DNA of 64,000 bases from Kushneria marisflavi (GCF_002157205.1 NZ_CP021358.1:1798001-1862000); one strand, 5' to 3'; counted from the stretch's first letter, positions 53,388-62,012 are shown. Translations and numbers: made by a program. The notes: generated by a model not told the origin, from the sequence alone.

Positions 53388-53417
53388 TGCCCGACGTTCA
53401 CCGTCGGGCATTTTTTT
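53388..53417 (+). terminator. Terminator of the pdxA2-tctCBA operon
   Basis: A 9-bp stem TGCCCGACG / CGTCGGGCA with a 5-nt loop is followed by seven T, 39 bp after the tctA stop. Confidence 0.9.
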
Positions 53418-53654
53418 CACCTTACGTCCCGGGGGCAGCCCCTTCAGGACGTCACGCGATACCCGGGAGCGCCGCGCAAGACCTGCAGTCCTTGTTGCTC
53501 CTGAAGGCTCGCCCCTCATGAGCCGGCCCTTATTAAGCTGAAGAAATGGTTTCTCCCTCAAAGTAATCAGCGTCATGAAAGGCCACTTCATGACACCAAC
53601 AATAAACCACGAGGATGAGCCATCTCTCCTCCTGACGTCAGGAGATCATGTGGC
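53418..53654. other. Gene-free stretch, no feature seen
   Basis: No convincing frame, repeat or promoter pair was found between the tctA terminator and the ATP-grasp gene. Short open frames on both strands lack ribosome sites and family resemblance. It presumably contains the promoter of the ATP-grasp gene. Confidence 0.5.
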
Positions 53655-54638
53655 ATGAGGGACACATCATCGGCCCCTGCCAGGCGGCCGACATTGAGGG
53701 ACTTTTCCAGAACGCTGCTCCGCAGGGCCCGTAAAACGCTTACATCCCGTCTCAATGACAGGCTGTATGTGTCATTCGTCTATCGACGCGAGTTCGGCAG
53801 ATTTCCGAATCTGAGCAATCCGCAGACCTTCAATGAAAAGATCTGCTGCCGGCGCTTTGATCCCGAACCGGTCTACACCTTTCTGAGCGATAAATACGCC
53901 GTTCGTGACTATGTAGCAGCCACCGTCGGTCAGCATTATCTGATCGAATGTTACGGCCACACCCAGCGGCTGACACCGAAGATGTATAAGCAGCTGCCGG
54001 AAAGCTTCGTCATGAAGGGCAATCACGGCTCCGGGTTCAATCTGCTGGTAGAGGACAAGCAGCAGTACCCGCTACAGCTGCTGGATAATATCGGCAGGCG
54101 CTGGCTGAGCGCCGACTACTACGCCGCCAGCCGTGAGTCCCACTATCGCGAGATAGAGCCCCAATTGCTGTTCGAGAAGCTGCTGCTCGACGACCAGGGC
54201 CGACCGCCCATGGACTTCAAGTTCTACTGCTTCAGGCGACCGGACCGGTATGCCCCCGAGATCTATATCGAGGTGGTACAAAACCGCTTCACCGATTTTG
54301 CCGTCGATTACTATGACGTGGACTGGAATCTGATCGAGGTGGTCCAGGACAGATTCACCACCGGACGACGAATCCCGAAACCGGAGCAGCTTGATGAGGC
54401 CCTCGAGGTGGCCAGAAAACTGTCCGAGGGCTTCGATTTTGCCCGGGTGGATCTGTATTTAACGGCGGGACGTATCTACTTCGGGGAGATCACCTTTACG
54501 CCGACCGGCGGGCTCAAGAACTTCAGAACGCCCGCACATGATCAATGGTGGGGCCAGCTGATGCAGCCTTTGCGACCGCCCGTCGACACGCCGGCCAGCC
54601 ATGGGCCAATAGACATGCCCTGGCCCGACGCCGACTGA
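53655..54638 (+). CDS. TupA-like ATP-grasp protein (polysaccharide-type)
   Basis: 327 aa. Blocks typical of the TupA-like ATP-grasp family (PF14305) are FPNLSNPQTFNEKICCRR, DKYAVRDYVAATVG, FVMKGNHGSGFNLLVEDK, DFKFYCF, and the acidic metal site FARVDLYLTAGRIYFGEITF with PTGGL. These proteins are usually encoded in teichuronate, capsule or O-antigen clusters and join acidic or amino groups onto glycans. Here no glycan-assembly gene is near, so it is an orphan. It ends 5 bp from the convergent LysE gene. Confidence 0.85.
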   Translation: MRDTSSAPARRPTLRDFSRTLLRRARKTLTSRLNDRLYVSFVYRREFGRFPNLSNPQTFNEKICCRRFDPEPVYTFLSDKYAVRDYVAATVGQHYLIECYGHTQRLTPKMYKQLPESFVMKGNHGSGFNLLVEDKQQYPLQLLDNIGRRWLSADYYAASRESHYREIEPQLLFEKLLLDDQGRPPMDFKFYCFRRPDRYAPEIYIEVVQNRFTDFAVDYYDVDWNLIEVVQDRFTTGRRIPKPEQLDEALEVARKLSEGFDFARVDLYLTAGRIYFGEITFTPTGGLKNFRTPAHDQWWGQLMQPLRPPVDTPASHGPIDMPWPDAD

Positions 54639-54643
54639 GACCG

Positions 54644-55267
54644 TCAGGCCCGCCAGGTGGCCAGAAGCCCGGCCACGAACACGAAAAGGCCGCCGAACAG
54701 GCGATTAAGCAGCCGCTGCTGGCGCGGTGAGCGCAACCAGCGAGCCACCAGCGTGGCCAGGCCCGCAAAGCCGCACATCACCATAATATCGATGCCGATC
54801 ATGGTCACGCCCATGATGGTAAACTGGGTGACGCGCGACAGCGCCGGGTCCAGAAACTGGGGCAGCAGCGCGATCATGAAGATCGTGGCCTTGGGGTTGG
54901 TCACGTTGACCAGCACGCTCTTCCAGAAGCGCGTGAGGGCTCCCTCGCGCGGCGTGTCGTTTGATGACGACTCGATATCGACGGCCTTCTCCCGCCACTT
55001 GCTGATGCCCAGATAGATCAGATACGCCACCCCGACCCATTTGATCAGCATGAAGGCCAGCTCCGAGGACGCCAGCAGCGCCCCCAGTCCCGCACCCACG
55101 ACCAGAATCTGTATGCCCAGCCCCACCTGCAGCCCGACAATGGCTGGCAGGGTTCGCCTGAGTCCATAGCGCATGCCGTTGGACATGGTGTTGATGGCGC
55201 CCGCCCCGGGCGTGATGCTGATCAGTATCGAGGCGGCCAGAAAGGCCCAGAAGAGCTCGGGGGACAT
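54644..55267 (-). CDS. LysE/RhtB-family amino-acid exporter
   Basis: 207 aa with six membrane segments. The N-terminal SILISITPGAGAINTMSNGMRYG carries the Pro-Gly motif of the RhtB subfamily (residues about 13-35), and NVTNPKATIFMIALLPQF is the second family block. It probably exports homoserine, threonine, homoserine lactone or another small amino acid. Single gene, no local regulator seen. Confidence 0.92.
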   Translation of the reverse strand: MSPELFWAFLAASILISITPGAGAINTMSNGMRYGLRRTLPAIVGLQVGLGIQILVVGAGLGALLASSELAFMLIKWVGVAYLIYLGISKWREKAVDIESSSNDTPREGALTRFWKSVLVNVTNPKATIFMIALLPQFLDPALSRVTQFTIMGVTMIGIDIMVMCGFAGLATLVARWLRSPRQQRLLNRLFGGLFVFVAGLLATWRA

Positions 55268-55389
55268 GCAGGCATCCTCGTGGCAAACGAAAAGGGATCA
55301 ACATGATAAGCCGAAGGGCTTGAGAGAGAAATATCGCTGGAAGCTTCACATGCCATCGTTACCCTGCTTCATTCACCCTGTCATCGACA

Positions 55390-56085
55390 TCAATCCTGGC
55401 ATAACCGACTCATCAGGGCGGCCAGTGTTTCAAGCCTTGACGAGGACAACCGCACACTTGGCCCGGCGATGCCGAAGCCGGCGCGCAGCTCGCCATCCTC
55501 AAGCCAGGGAACAGCCACGGCATTCACTCCCGGCAGGTAATTCTCTTCATCCAGGGCATAGCCACGCGCGGCAATGCGGTCAACCTCACCGACAATGCCG
55601 GGGCCAATTCGACTGGCGCGCAATGACAACAGCTGCTGTCGGAGCATTGGCATAAAAGCCAGAAAGAGCAGACCAATGGCCGAGCCTTCCATTGGCGTGC
55701 GCTCACCCTGCTGACTGGAGGCGCGCAGGATTTGAGAACTTTCAATGGCATCCAGAAAGAACACTTCATCACCAGAAGGCACCGCAAGAAACACTGTCTC
55801 ACCGCTGGCCTCGGCCATGGCTTCAAGACGCGGACGCAGCCGTCGACGCAACCCACTGTCGTCACCGGCAATGCGCGCGAGATTAAGGATACGATCCCCC
55901 AGATAGTAGCGGGTGTCATTTGGCCGACGGCGTACATATCCGAGTGTTCCCAGCGTCTTGAGAATGTTGTGCGCCGTTGTGGTCTTGAGTTCGGTGGCTT
56001 CGGCAATCTGCTGCAAGCGCATATTACCGCCAGCATGGGCAATACATTCAAGAATATGGAGTGCCCGCTCGATGGACTGAATCAT
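55390..56085 (-). CDS. IclR-family regulator of the ABM-VOC/EthD/SDR operon
   Basis: 231 aa. N-terminal winged helix (IERALHILECIAHAGG, LQQIAEATELKTTTAHNILKTL) and IclR effector domain with GETVFLAVPSGDEVFFLDAIE, EGSAIGLLFLAFMP and the AVAVPWLEDGELRAGFGIAGP block. AAAGG precedes the start. It is divergent from the ABM-VOC gene across a strikingly AT-rich gap with inverted repeats and is the probable regulator of that operon. Confidence 0.9.
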   Translation of the reverse strand: MIQSIERALHILECIAHAGGNMRLQQIAEATELKTTTAHNILKTLGTLGYVRRRPNDTRYYLGDRILNLARIAGDDSGLRRRLRPRLEAMAEASGETVFLAVPSGDEVFFLDAIESSQILRASSQQGERTPMEGSAIGLLFLAFMPMLRQQLLSLRASRIGPGIVGEVDRIAARGYALDEENYLPGVNAVAVPWLEDGELRAGFGIAGPSVRLSSSRLETLAALMSRLCQD

Positions 56086-56098
56086 AAAAAATAAAACC

Positions 56099-56198
56099 TT
56101 TCGAAATATTCATCATTATTGAATATGAATTACAAATTTGAAAAATATTTCTTTAATACTAAATTTAACGATATTTACACCTTTTTCGTACGCGAAAA
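56099..56198. promoter_or_regulatory. AT-rich divergent promoter region with IclR-like inverted repeats
   Basis: This gap is visibly richer in A and T than the rest of the window. It holds TTTCGAAA (56099-56106), GAAA-AATA-TTTC (56140-56151), which resembles IclR-type GGAAAT-N-ATTTCC sites, and TTTTCG-TACG-CGAAAA (56183-56198). These are candidate regulator sites and promoter elements for both genes. Confidence 0.5.
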
Positions 56199-56216
56199 TT
56201 TAGAAGAGGGTTCAAC

Positions 56217-57041
56217 GTGACACGCTCCATAATCGCGCGCATTACCCCCCTACCCGGGAAGACGTCAGAGGTAAGGCATTACGTCGAGTCGCTTGCCTGC
56301 AGAGTACGCTCGGAAGCCGGCAACCTCCGTTTTGAAGCTCATGAGGCCACCGACGGGTCAGGCTTCGTCATCGTCGAGGAGTATCGCGACGATGAATCTT
56401 TTCAGCGTCATCTTGCCATGCCGCATACGCAACAGTTCAACGAAGCGCTCAAATCGCTTGCCGAAGGCGGCGCTTCCAGTATTACCGAGCTTGTCAAACT
56501 CGATAAGCAAAATGATTCCAATGCCGAGATTCGCGCCATTGATCACGTTGGCCTGACCGTGCCGGATGTCCGGGCTGCTTCACTGTTTTTTGCCGACGCC
56601 TTCGGCGCTCGCCACGTGTATGACGTGCTACCGCGCGATGGAGACGATATGGCGGGAGAAGGCCCGGAAAAGGAGCTCGGCCTGAGCTCCGGCACTCGCA
56701 TCGTGCACATGCGGTTGATGCGCATCGGCAACGGCCCGTGTCTCGAAATCTTCCAGATGGAAAATGGTGAGCAACAGGCACCACCGCGACTGCAGGATCT
56801 CGGCCTGACCCACTTCGGACTCTATGTCGACGACATCGAGACTGCCTTACAGCGTTTCGAGGCTGCCGGCGGCGAGTTGCTGTCGCCGACCCACCCGCTG
56901 GCCGGCATCGAGAACGGGCCTCGTAACGCCGGCGTTTATGGCCGTACCCCCTGGGGAATGCTGATCGAACTTTTGACTTATCCGGACGGCATCGAATATC
57001 CCGACCGGACATCGACGCTGCGCTGGACCCCACATCCCTGA
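56217..57041 (+). CDS. Fusion of an ABM monooxygenase-like domain and a VOC/glyoxalase domain
   Basis: 274 aa starting with GTG 56217, with AGAGGG upstream. Residues 1-95 form an antibiotic-biosynthesis-monooxygenase (ABM/YgiN-like) ferredoxin fold: IIARITPLPGKTSEVRHYV, FVIVEEYRDDESFQRHLAMPH. Residues about 105-270 form a vicinal-oxygen-chelate unit: IDHVGLTVPDVRAASLFFADAFGA, CLEIFQM, THFGLYVDDIETALQRFEAAGG, GVYGRTPWGMLIELLTYP, with His/Glu positions for a metal. ABM domains oxidise quinol-type rings without cofactor, and VOC enzymes cleave or isomerise. A coupled two-step reaction is possible. It heads an operon with EthD and SDR genes. Confidence 0.82.
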   Translation: MTRSIIARITPLPGKTSEVRHYVESLACRVRSEAGNLRFEAHEATDGSGFVIVEEYRDDESFQRHLAMPHTQQFNEALKSLAEGGASSITELVKLDKQNDSNAEIRAIDHVGLTVPDVRAASLFFADAFGARHVYDVLPRDGDDMAGEGPEKELGLSSGTRIVHMRLMRIGNGPCLEIFQMENGEQQAPPRLQDLGLTHFGLYVDDIETALQRFEAAGGELLSPTHPLAGIENGPRNAGVYGRTPWGMLIELLTYPDGIEYPDRTSTLRWTPHP

Positions 57042-57052
57042 GGTATTTCGCC

Positions 57053-57397
57053 ATGATCAAGATGACCATGCTGCTCAAACGCAACCCCAACATCAGCCAT
57101 GCCGAGTTCGTGCGCCACCACATCGAAACCCACGGTCCGTTATTTCGCACTATCCCGGAGGCATCGACGCACGTGCTGCGCTATATCCAGACGCATCCAT
57201 CACAGGGTGATCTGCCAGTGCCGCAGGCAGACTTCGACGGTACCGCCGAGCTCTGGTTCGACAGCATTGAGGGCATGCAGGCCGTACTGGGCTCAAAAAC
57301 CTACAAGGAGAAGGTCTTCCCTGACGAGCAGACCTTTCTCGATCACGACAATACCCTGATTCTGGTCGGCGAACAGGCCGAAATCATCACCTCTTGA
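57053..57397 (+). CDS. EthD-domain small protein
   Basis: 114 aa, dimeric alpha/beta-barrel type of the EthD family: KMTMLLKRNPNISHAEFVRHHIETHGPLF, then FDGTAELWFDSIEGMQAVLGS and KVFPDEQTFLDHDN (split as residues 3-31, 61-81 and 88-101). EthD was found in ether degradation clusters, and relatives act in polyketide or quinone cyclisation and decarboxylation. It starts 11 bp after the ABM-VOC gene, so both are in one operon and may act on the same ring compound. Confidence 0.85.
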   Translation: MIKMTMLLKRNPNISHAEFVRHHIETHGPLFRTIPEASTHVLRYIQTHPSQGDLPVPQADFDGTAELWFDSIEGMQAVLGSKTYKEKVFPDEQTFLDHDNTLILVGEQAEIITS

Positions 57398-57456
57398 ACA
57401 CCGTTGAAGCCCCGGCTCTACGCTCTTTTATCCAACCCGCACGCAAGGAATGTCCC

Positions 57457-58320
57457 ATGGTCAGTAAAACCGAGATCCATGCTCAGCAACAGGAACTGCC
57501 CGGCAAGGAAGGTCTGATGCAGCCGCCTGCAGAATTCATCCGCCCGGGGTATCGCGGCAGCGCAAAGCTTGAGGGCAAAATCGCTCTGATTACCGGCGCC
57601 GACAGTGGCATTGGCCGCTCGACGGCGATCCATTTCGCGCGTGAAGGCGCCGACGTCGCAGTGATGTACCTCAGTGAAGAGGACGATGCTCTGGAAACGC
57701 AGCGCCTGGTGGAAGCCGAAGGTCAGCGCTGCCTGCTGATCGCGGGCGATATCCGCAATGCCGCCTTTTGTCGAGCATCAGTGCAAAAGGTGATCGACCA
57801 TTTCGGAGGGCTCAACATTCTGGTCAACAACGCAGGAACTCAGCAGGTCAGCACCGATCTGACCGAGCTGAGCGACGAGCAGTGGGAGCAGACCTTCGCG
57901 ACCAACATGCACGGCATGTTCTACCTGACCAAGGCCGCACTGCCGTATCTGGGCGAAGACGATGCGATTATCAATACCGCCTCGGTGAATGCCTATATCG
58001 GCCCCGACTTTCTGGTGGACTATAGTGCCACCAAGGGCGCGATCATCAGCTTTACCCGCTCGCTCTCCAACCAGGTGGTGGGACGCGGCATCCGGGTCAA
58101 TGCGGTGGCTCCAGGGCCGGTCTGGACGCCGCTGCAGCCAGCGACGCTGGGTGCCCACGACCCGGAAATGCTCGAAGACTTTGGCGCCGAGACGCCCATG
58201 GGACGTGCCGCGCAACCATGGGAGCTGGGACCGTGCTATGTTTTTCTAGCGTCGCTGGATGCGGCCTTCATGAGCGGTCAGACGCTGCACCCCAACGGTG
58301 GCGTTGTGGTGAACGGCTGA
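57457..58320 (+). CDS. Short-chain dehydrogenase/reductase (YghA-like)
   Basis: 287 aa from ATG 57457 with AAGGA upstream; an earlier frame start overlaps EthD. The N-terminal extension MQPPAEFIRPGYRGSAKLEGK precedes the NAD(P) motif ITGADSGIGRSTAI. NNAGTQ, the catalytic Ser in INTASVNAY, and YSATKGAII (Tyr and Lys) are intact. Similar SDRs such as YghA act on aldehydes or keto groups with broad range. It closes the IclR-controlled three-gene operon. Confidence 0.9.
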   Translation: MVSKTEIHAQQQELPGKEGLMQPPAEFIRPGYRGSAKLEGKIALITGADSGIGRSTAIHFAREGADVAVMYLSEEDDALETQRLVEAEGQRCLLIAGDIRNAAFCRASVQKVIDHFGGLNILVNNAGTQQVSTDLTELSDEQWEQTFATNMHGMFYLTKAALPYLGEDDAIINTASVNAYIGPDFLVDYSATKGAIISFTRSLSNQVVGRGIRVNAVAPGPVWTPLQPATLGAHDPEMLEDFGAETPMGRAAQPWELGPCYVFLASLDAAFMSGQTLHPNGGVVVNG

Positions 58321-58461
58321 GGCCTGGTGCCTGGCCGGCAGACCGGGAGATGTTCACCGGTTCACGCGGGTCGGCCAGGGCGGCATGAACATTGACGTGC
58401 TCTGCCATCATCAATGATGACGGATATCTCACTCCCCTGGGCGAAGGAGGCCCTGACTCAT

Positions 58462-59724
58462 ATGCCCGGCATGACACCGAACCCCTTATCGTCTCGTGAA
58501 AGCTGGCTCGAGCGCTCGGCGCACCATCACTGGCTCGAGATGGAAGGTCAGCGACTGCTGGCCTTCTATCGCGCCTCGCGCCATCCTGAGTGCGGTTTTG
58601 CCGCGCTGGACGAGCAAGGCCGCCTGCCTGACGATGCCCACCCCGATACCATGATCACGGCGCGCATGACCCACTGTTTCGCGCTGGCGGCCATGCGCGG
58701 TGAGCCTGGCGCGGCACCGCTGGTCGCCCATGGCGTCGCTGCACTGCGCGGTGACCTGCATGATCACGAACACGGCGGCTGGTATGGCGAGCGCCCGCGT
58801 AATGGCGAAACACAGACCAAGCAGGCCTACATCCACGCCTTTGTGGCGCTGGCCGCAGCCAGCGCCTGGCAGTCCGGAGACGAAGACGCCGGCCCGCTGC
58901 TGGATGACATCCTTGAGGTGCTCGAGACGCGCTTCTGGGATGAAAGGGAGGGCCGGCTGCGTGAAGGGTTCTCCCGCGACTGGTCCGAGGATGAGGCCTA
59001 CCGCGGCGGCAACAGCAACATGCACGCGACCGAGGCCTTCCTGCAGCTTGCCGACGTGCTTGATGCGCCCCAATGGCGAGCGCGAGCACTCTCCATTGTC
59101 GAAAGGATCATTCACGCTCACGCCCGTCCCAACAACTATCGCGTGGTCGAACATTTCGACAGCCACTGGCAGGAATGGCGTGACTATAACCGCGACAAGC
59201 CCGGTGACCCGTTCCGGCCCTATGGCGCCACACCCGGGCACGCCTTTGAATGGTCGCGCCTGATGCTGCACCTGGAAGGCAGCCTTCTGCGCCATGGTGA
59301 CAGCACACCGGGCTGGCTGATCGAAGACGCCCGCGGCCTGTTTCACAGCGCCACGGAACTGGCCTGGCAGGTCGATGGCGAACCCGGCCTGATCTATACC
59401 CATGACTGGGACAACCAGCCGGTCGTCCACGAGCGCATGCACTGGGTAGTGGCCGAGGCGGCATCGACCGCGGCCATGCTGCTCAAACGCACCGGAGACG
59501 TCGGCTACGAGCGCTGGTACCGCTGCTTCTGGGACTATATTGATCGCTTCCTGATCGATCGCGAACAGGGCAGCTGGCATCAGGAGCTTGATCGTCACAA
59601 TCGCCCCTCGAGCACTGTGTGGTCCGGCAAGGCAGATCTCTACCATGCCTATCAGGCCACGCTGCTGCCCCGCCTGCCGGTGGCGCCGACCATGGCGCGC
59701 GCCATCGCGGACGGGATGCTCTAG
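58462..59724 (+). CDS. AGE-family sugar isomerase/epimerase (mannose isomerase-like)
   Basis: 420 aa from ATG 58462, which follows AAGGAGG; a start at 58414 lacks a site. An (alpha/alpha)6 barrel of the N-acylglucosamine 2-epimerase family is indicated by MITARMTHCFALAA, HGGWYGERP, KQAYIHAFVALAA, NSNMHATEAFLQLADV and PGHAFEWSRLMLHLE, giving the His/Arg/Glu residues of the active site. Length matches D-mannose isomerases (free mannose to fructose). Sulfoquinovose isomerase is another member. It stands alone between an SDR and a sugar dehydrogenase. Confidence 0.88.
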   Translation: MPGMTPNPLSSRESWLERSAHHHWLEMEGQRLLAFYRASRHPECGFAALDEQGRLPDDAHPDTMITARMTHCFALAAMRGEPGAAPLVAHGVAALRGDLHDHEHGGWYGERPRNGETQTKQAYIHAFVALAAASAWQSGDEDAGPLLDDILEVLETRFWDEREGRLREGFSRDWSEDEAYRGGNSNMHATEAFLQLADVLDAPQWRARALSIVERIIHAHARPNNYRVVEHFDSHWQEWRDYNRDKPGDPFRPYGATPGHAFEWSRLMLHLEGSLLRHGDSTPGWLIEDARGLFHSATELAWQVDGEPGLIYTHDWDNQPVVHERMHWVVAEAASTAAMLLKRTGDVGYERWYRCFWDYIDRFLIDREQGSWHQELDRHNRPSSTVWSGKADLYHAYQATLLPRLPVAPTMARAIADGML

Positions 59725-59794
59725 CGTTTTGATCCCCGGCCCTTCGTCTTGAGCCAAAGCTGAAGGCGCCGGGCATCAATGCGGCGGGCATGCG

Positions 59795-59830
59795 AGGCTG
59801 AATCGATCCTCACAACTGTCGATTCAGCCT
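59795..59830 (+). promoter_or_regulatory. 12-bp perfect inverted repeat next to a ribosome binding site
   Basis: AGGCTGAATCGA and its complement TCGATTCAGCCT enclose a 12-nt loop. The right arm ends 3 nt before the GGGAGAG site of the sugar-dehydrogenase gene. It can form an RNA hairpin in the leader or serve as an operator for a dimeric protein. Confidence 0.5.
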
Positions 59831-59845
59831 GCCGGGAGAGTGCCC

Positions 59846-61045
59846 ATGCGTGTTGCGCCGTTTCTGTCGCCCCTTATTGTCCTGATGATGACCCCAGCGG
59901 TCATGGCCGAACCGGTACCGACAGGACCGCCCAATGCTCCCTCACAGACACCGGCCTTCGAGCAGCAGACCCGCGCCCCACAGCTTGAAGACAAAACCAG
60001 CCTTGAGACGACCACCGTGGCCGACGGGCTTGAACTCCCCTGGGGCCTCGCCTTCCTGCCCGACGGCGATCTGCTGGTGACCGAGCGCCCGGGTCGGCTG
60101 CGACGCATCACGCCGGAAGGCGAAGTCTCGGCACCGATCGAAGGGCTTCCCGAGGTGGATGCCCGCGGTCAGGGCGGCCTTCTGGACGTTAGCCTGGCAC
60201 CGGACTTTGCCGACACTCGCCTCGTCTATCTCAGCTACGCCGAGCCAAGTGGCAACGGCGAAAACGCCACTGCCGTGGCGCGTGGCAGACTCTCCGAGGA
60301 CAGTACACGCCTGACCGACGTAGAGACCATTTTCCAGCAGCAGCCGGCCTGGGACTCCACCAAACACTTTGGCTCACGGCTCGTCTGGGGCACCGATGGC
60401 ACGCTCTGGATCACGCTCGGCGAGCGCTCACTGGTCGAGCCGCGCCAGCTGGCCCAGACCCTGGACAACACGATCGGCAAGGTGGTCAGGGTCAATGCCG
60501 ATGGCTCGGTGCCCGACGGCAACCCCTTCGCAGGGCGCGATGACGCGCGGGGCGAGATCTGGTCGTTGGGTCATCGCAACCTGCAGGGCGCCGCACGACA
60601 CCCCGACACCGGTGCGCTCTGGACCATTGAACATGGCCCGAAGGGGGGAGATGAACTTAACCGTCCCGAGCCCGGCCTCAACTACGGCTGGCCGGTGATC
60701 ACCTATGGGGAAGACTATTCCGGCGCGGCCATCGGCCAGGGCATCACCCAAAAGGACAGTTTGGAACAGCCGATCTATTACTGGGACCCGGTCATTGCAC
60801 CGGGCGACATGACCTTTTACACCGGTGATCAGTTTGATGGCTGGCAGAACAGTCTCGTGATCGCCTCGCTCAAACCCGGCGGGATCGTTCGGCTCACGCT
60901 GGACGACAATCGTGTGACCGGGGAAGCACGCTATCTGGAAACCCTCGGCCGGGTACGCGATGTCGCGCAGGGGCCGGACGATGACCTGTGGCTGCTGACC
61001 GACCAGCGTGATGGCGCGCTGATTCGCGTTCAGCCACAAAAATAA
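59846..61045 (+). CDS. Periplasmic PQQ-dependent sugar dehydrogenase (YliI/Asd type)
   Basis: 399 aa from ATG 59846, 5 nt after GGGAGAG. A signal peptide covers about residues 1-22 (ending PAVMA). The six-bladed propeller of the soluble aldose sugar dehydrogenase family is shown by LPWGLAFLPDGDLLVTERPG, QGGLLDVSLAPDF, HFGSRLVWGTDGTLWITLGER, WSLGHRNLQGAARHP and IEHGPKGGDELN. It would oxidise aldoses in the periplasm with PQQ and calcium, passing electrons onward. No PQQ synthesis gene is in the window. Confidence 0.9.
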   Translation: MRVAPFLSPLIVLMMTPAVMAEPVPTGPPNAPSQTPAFEQQTRAPQLEDKTSLETTTVADGLELPWGLAFLPDGDLLVTERPGRLRRITPEGEVSAPIEGLPEVDARGQGGLLDVSLAPDFADTRLVYLSYAEPSGNGENATAVARGRLSEDSTRLTDVETIFQQQPAWDSTKHFGSRLVWGTDGTLWITLGERSLVEPRQLAQTLDNTIGKVVRVNADGSVPDGNPFAGRDDARGEIWSLGHRNLQGAARHPDTGALWTIEHGPKGGDELNRPEPGLNYGWPVITYGEDYSGAAIGQGITQKDSLEQPIYYWDPVIAPGDMTFYTGDQFDGWQNSLVIASLKPGGIVRLTLDDNRVTGEARYLETLGRVRDVAQGPDDDLWLLTDQRDGALIRVQPQK

Positions 61046-61065
61046 CGCCGGTCAGAGCAAACAAC

Positions 61066-61098
61066 AGCGCCCCGCCATCGGACTGATGGCGGGGCGCT
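61066..61098. terminator. Shared hairpin between convergent sugar dehydrogenase and MBL genes
   Basis: A 13-bp perfect stem AGCGCCCCGCCAT / ATGGCGGGGCGCT has a 7-nt loop and weak T-rich tails (GTTGTTT leftward). It lies 20 bp after one stop and 20 bp before the other, so it can limit read-through both ways. Confidence 0.7.
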
Positions 61099-61118
61099 GT
61101 CATCTGTGGGGCCTGTGG

Positions 61119-61925
61119 CTACCCGGGAATCTGCTCCAGCGCGTGGCAGTAGCGCCTGACCGAAGACTGTACGACCTGCCCGGCCCCGGTGGGAATTTCG
61201 CTGCCCTTGAAGGCGCAGTAAAGCGCGTCAAACTCAAGCGTTGCCAGGGTCTCGCCCATCGCCTTGACGGTCGCCGCCGGCAGCGGAATATTGTTGGGAT
61301 AGGACCACATGAACGAGGCCTTGCCATCCGGCGTCACCAGCAGCGTGTCGCCACCCAGCAGCAGTTGCTGCGCCGGATAATGCAGCACGCTGGCCCCGGG
61401 GAAGTGACCGCCCAGCCGATAGACGGTCACGCCCGGCAGCACGTCGAGCCGGTCACCGGACCAGAACGACAGCCGATCGGAAGGTCTCATCACCCACTCA
61501 CGATCATCACCGTGCACATACAGCGGACAGTCAAACACCTCGGCCCAGCGGGCCATGGTGCTGTAGTAGTGCGGATGCGAGATCGCGATGGCGGCAAGCC
61601 CGCCCAGCCCCTGAATCAGCTGGCAGGTGGCGTCATCCAGAAGGCTCAAACAGTCCCACAACACGTTACCGTGAGGCGTCTGCAACAAGAGCGCTCGCTG
61701 GCCTATACCGAATTTCGGCGTGCTGCGAAGGCTCAAAAGCCCGGACGCGAGCTGCTCGAACGTATTGGCGTGCTGCGCCAGCAGTGCCTCCGGTTTAATC
61801 CAGCGCTGACCGCCCGTCGGCACGTACTGACGCTCGTCCTCGCAGATCGGACATCGCTTTGGAGGGTGGTCCAGGGCGTCATACTGTACGCCACAGGTGT
61901 CACATAAAAAGCCTTTCTCAAGCAT
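61119..61925 (-). CDS. MBL-fold hydrolase with N-terminal zinc ribbon
   Basis: 268 aa. Residues 1-35 hold two Cys pairs (CDTCGVQYD and CPICEDERQY), a rubredoxin-like zinc ribbon. The rest is a metallo-beta-lactamase-like fold with GNVLWDCLSLLDD, AIAISHPHYYSTM, GHFPGASVLHY and GGDTLLV. The usual HxHxDH motif is replaced by SHPHYY, so one metal site is altered. The role is unknown; a hydrolase or oxygenase-like function with few partners is possible. It is transcribed alone, with the terminator shared with the gene on the other strand. Confidence 0.82.
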   Translation of the reverse strand: MLEKGFLCDTCGVQYDALDHPPKRCPICEDERQYVPTGGQRWIKPEALLAQHANTFEQLASGLLSLRSTPKFGIGQRALLLQTPHGNVLWDCLSLLDDATCQLIQGLGGLAAIAISHPHYYSTMARWAEVFDCPLYVHGDDREWVMRPSDRLSFWSGDRLDVLPGVTVYRLGGHFPGASVLHYPAQQLLLGGDTLLVTPDGKASFMWSYPNNIPLPAATVKAMGETLATLEFDALYCAFKGSEIPTGAGQVVQSSVRRYCHALEQIPG

Positions 61926-62012
61926 GCCTTTCCTTCCTTGAGCCTGTTATCGCCTTTCAGGAAATACCGTCACATCGCCATTTGATCATGAACGGAGGAT
62001 CTTTGGGTCATG

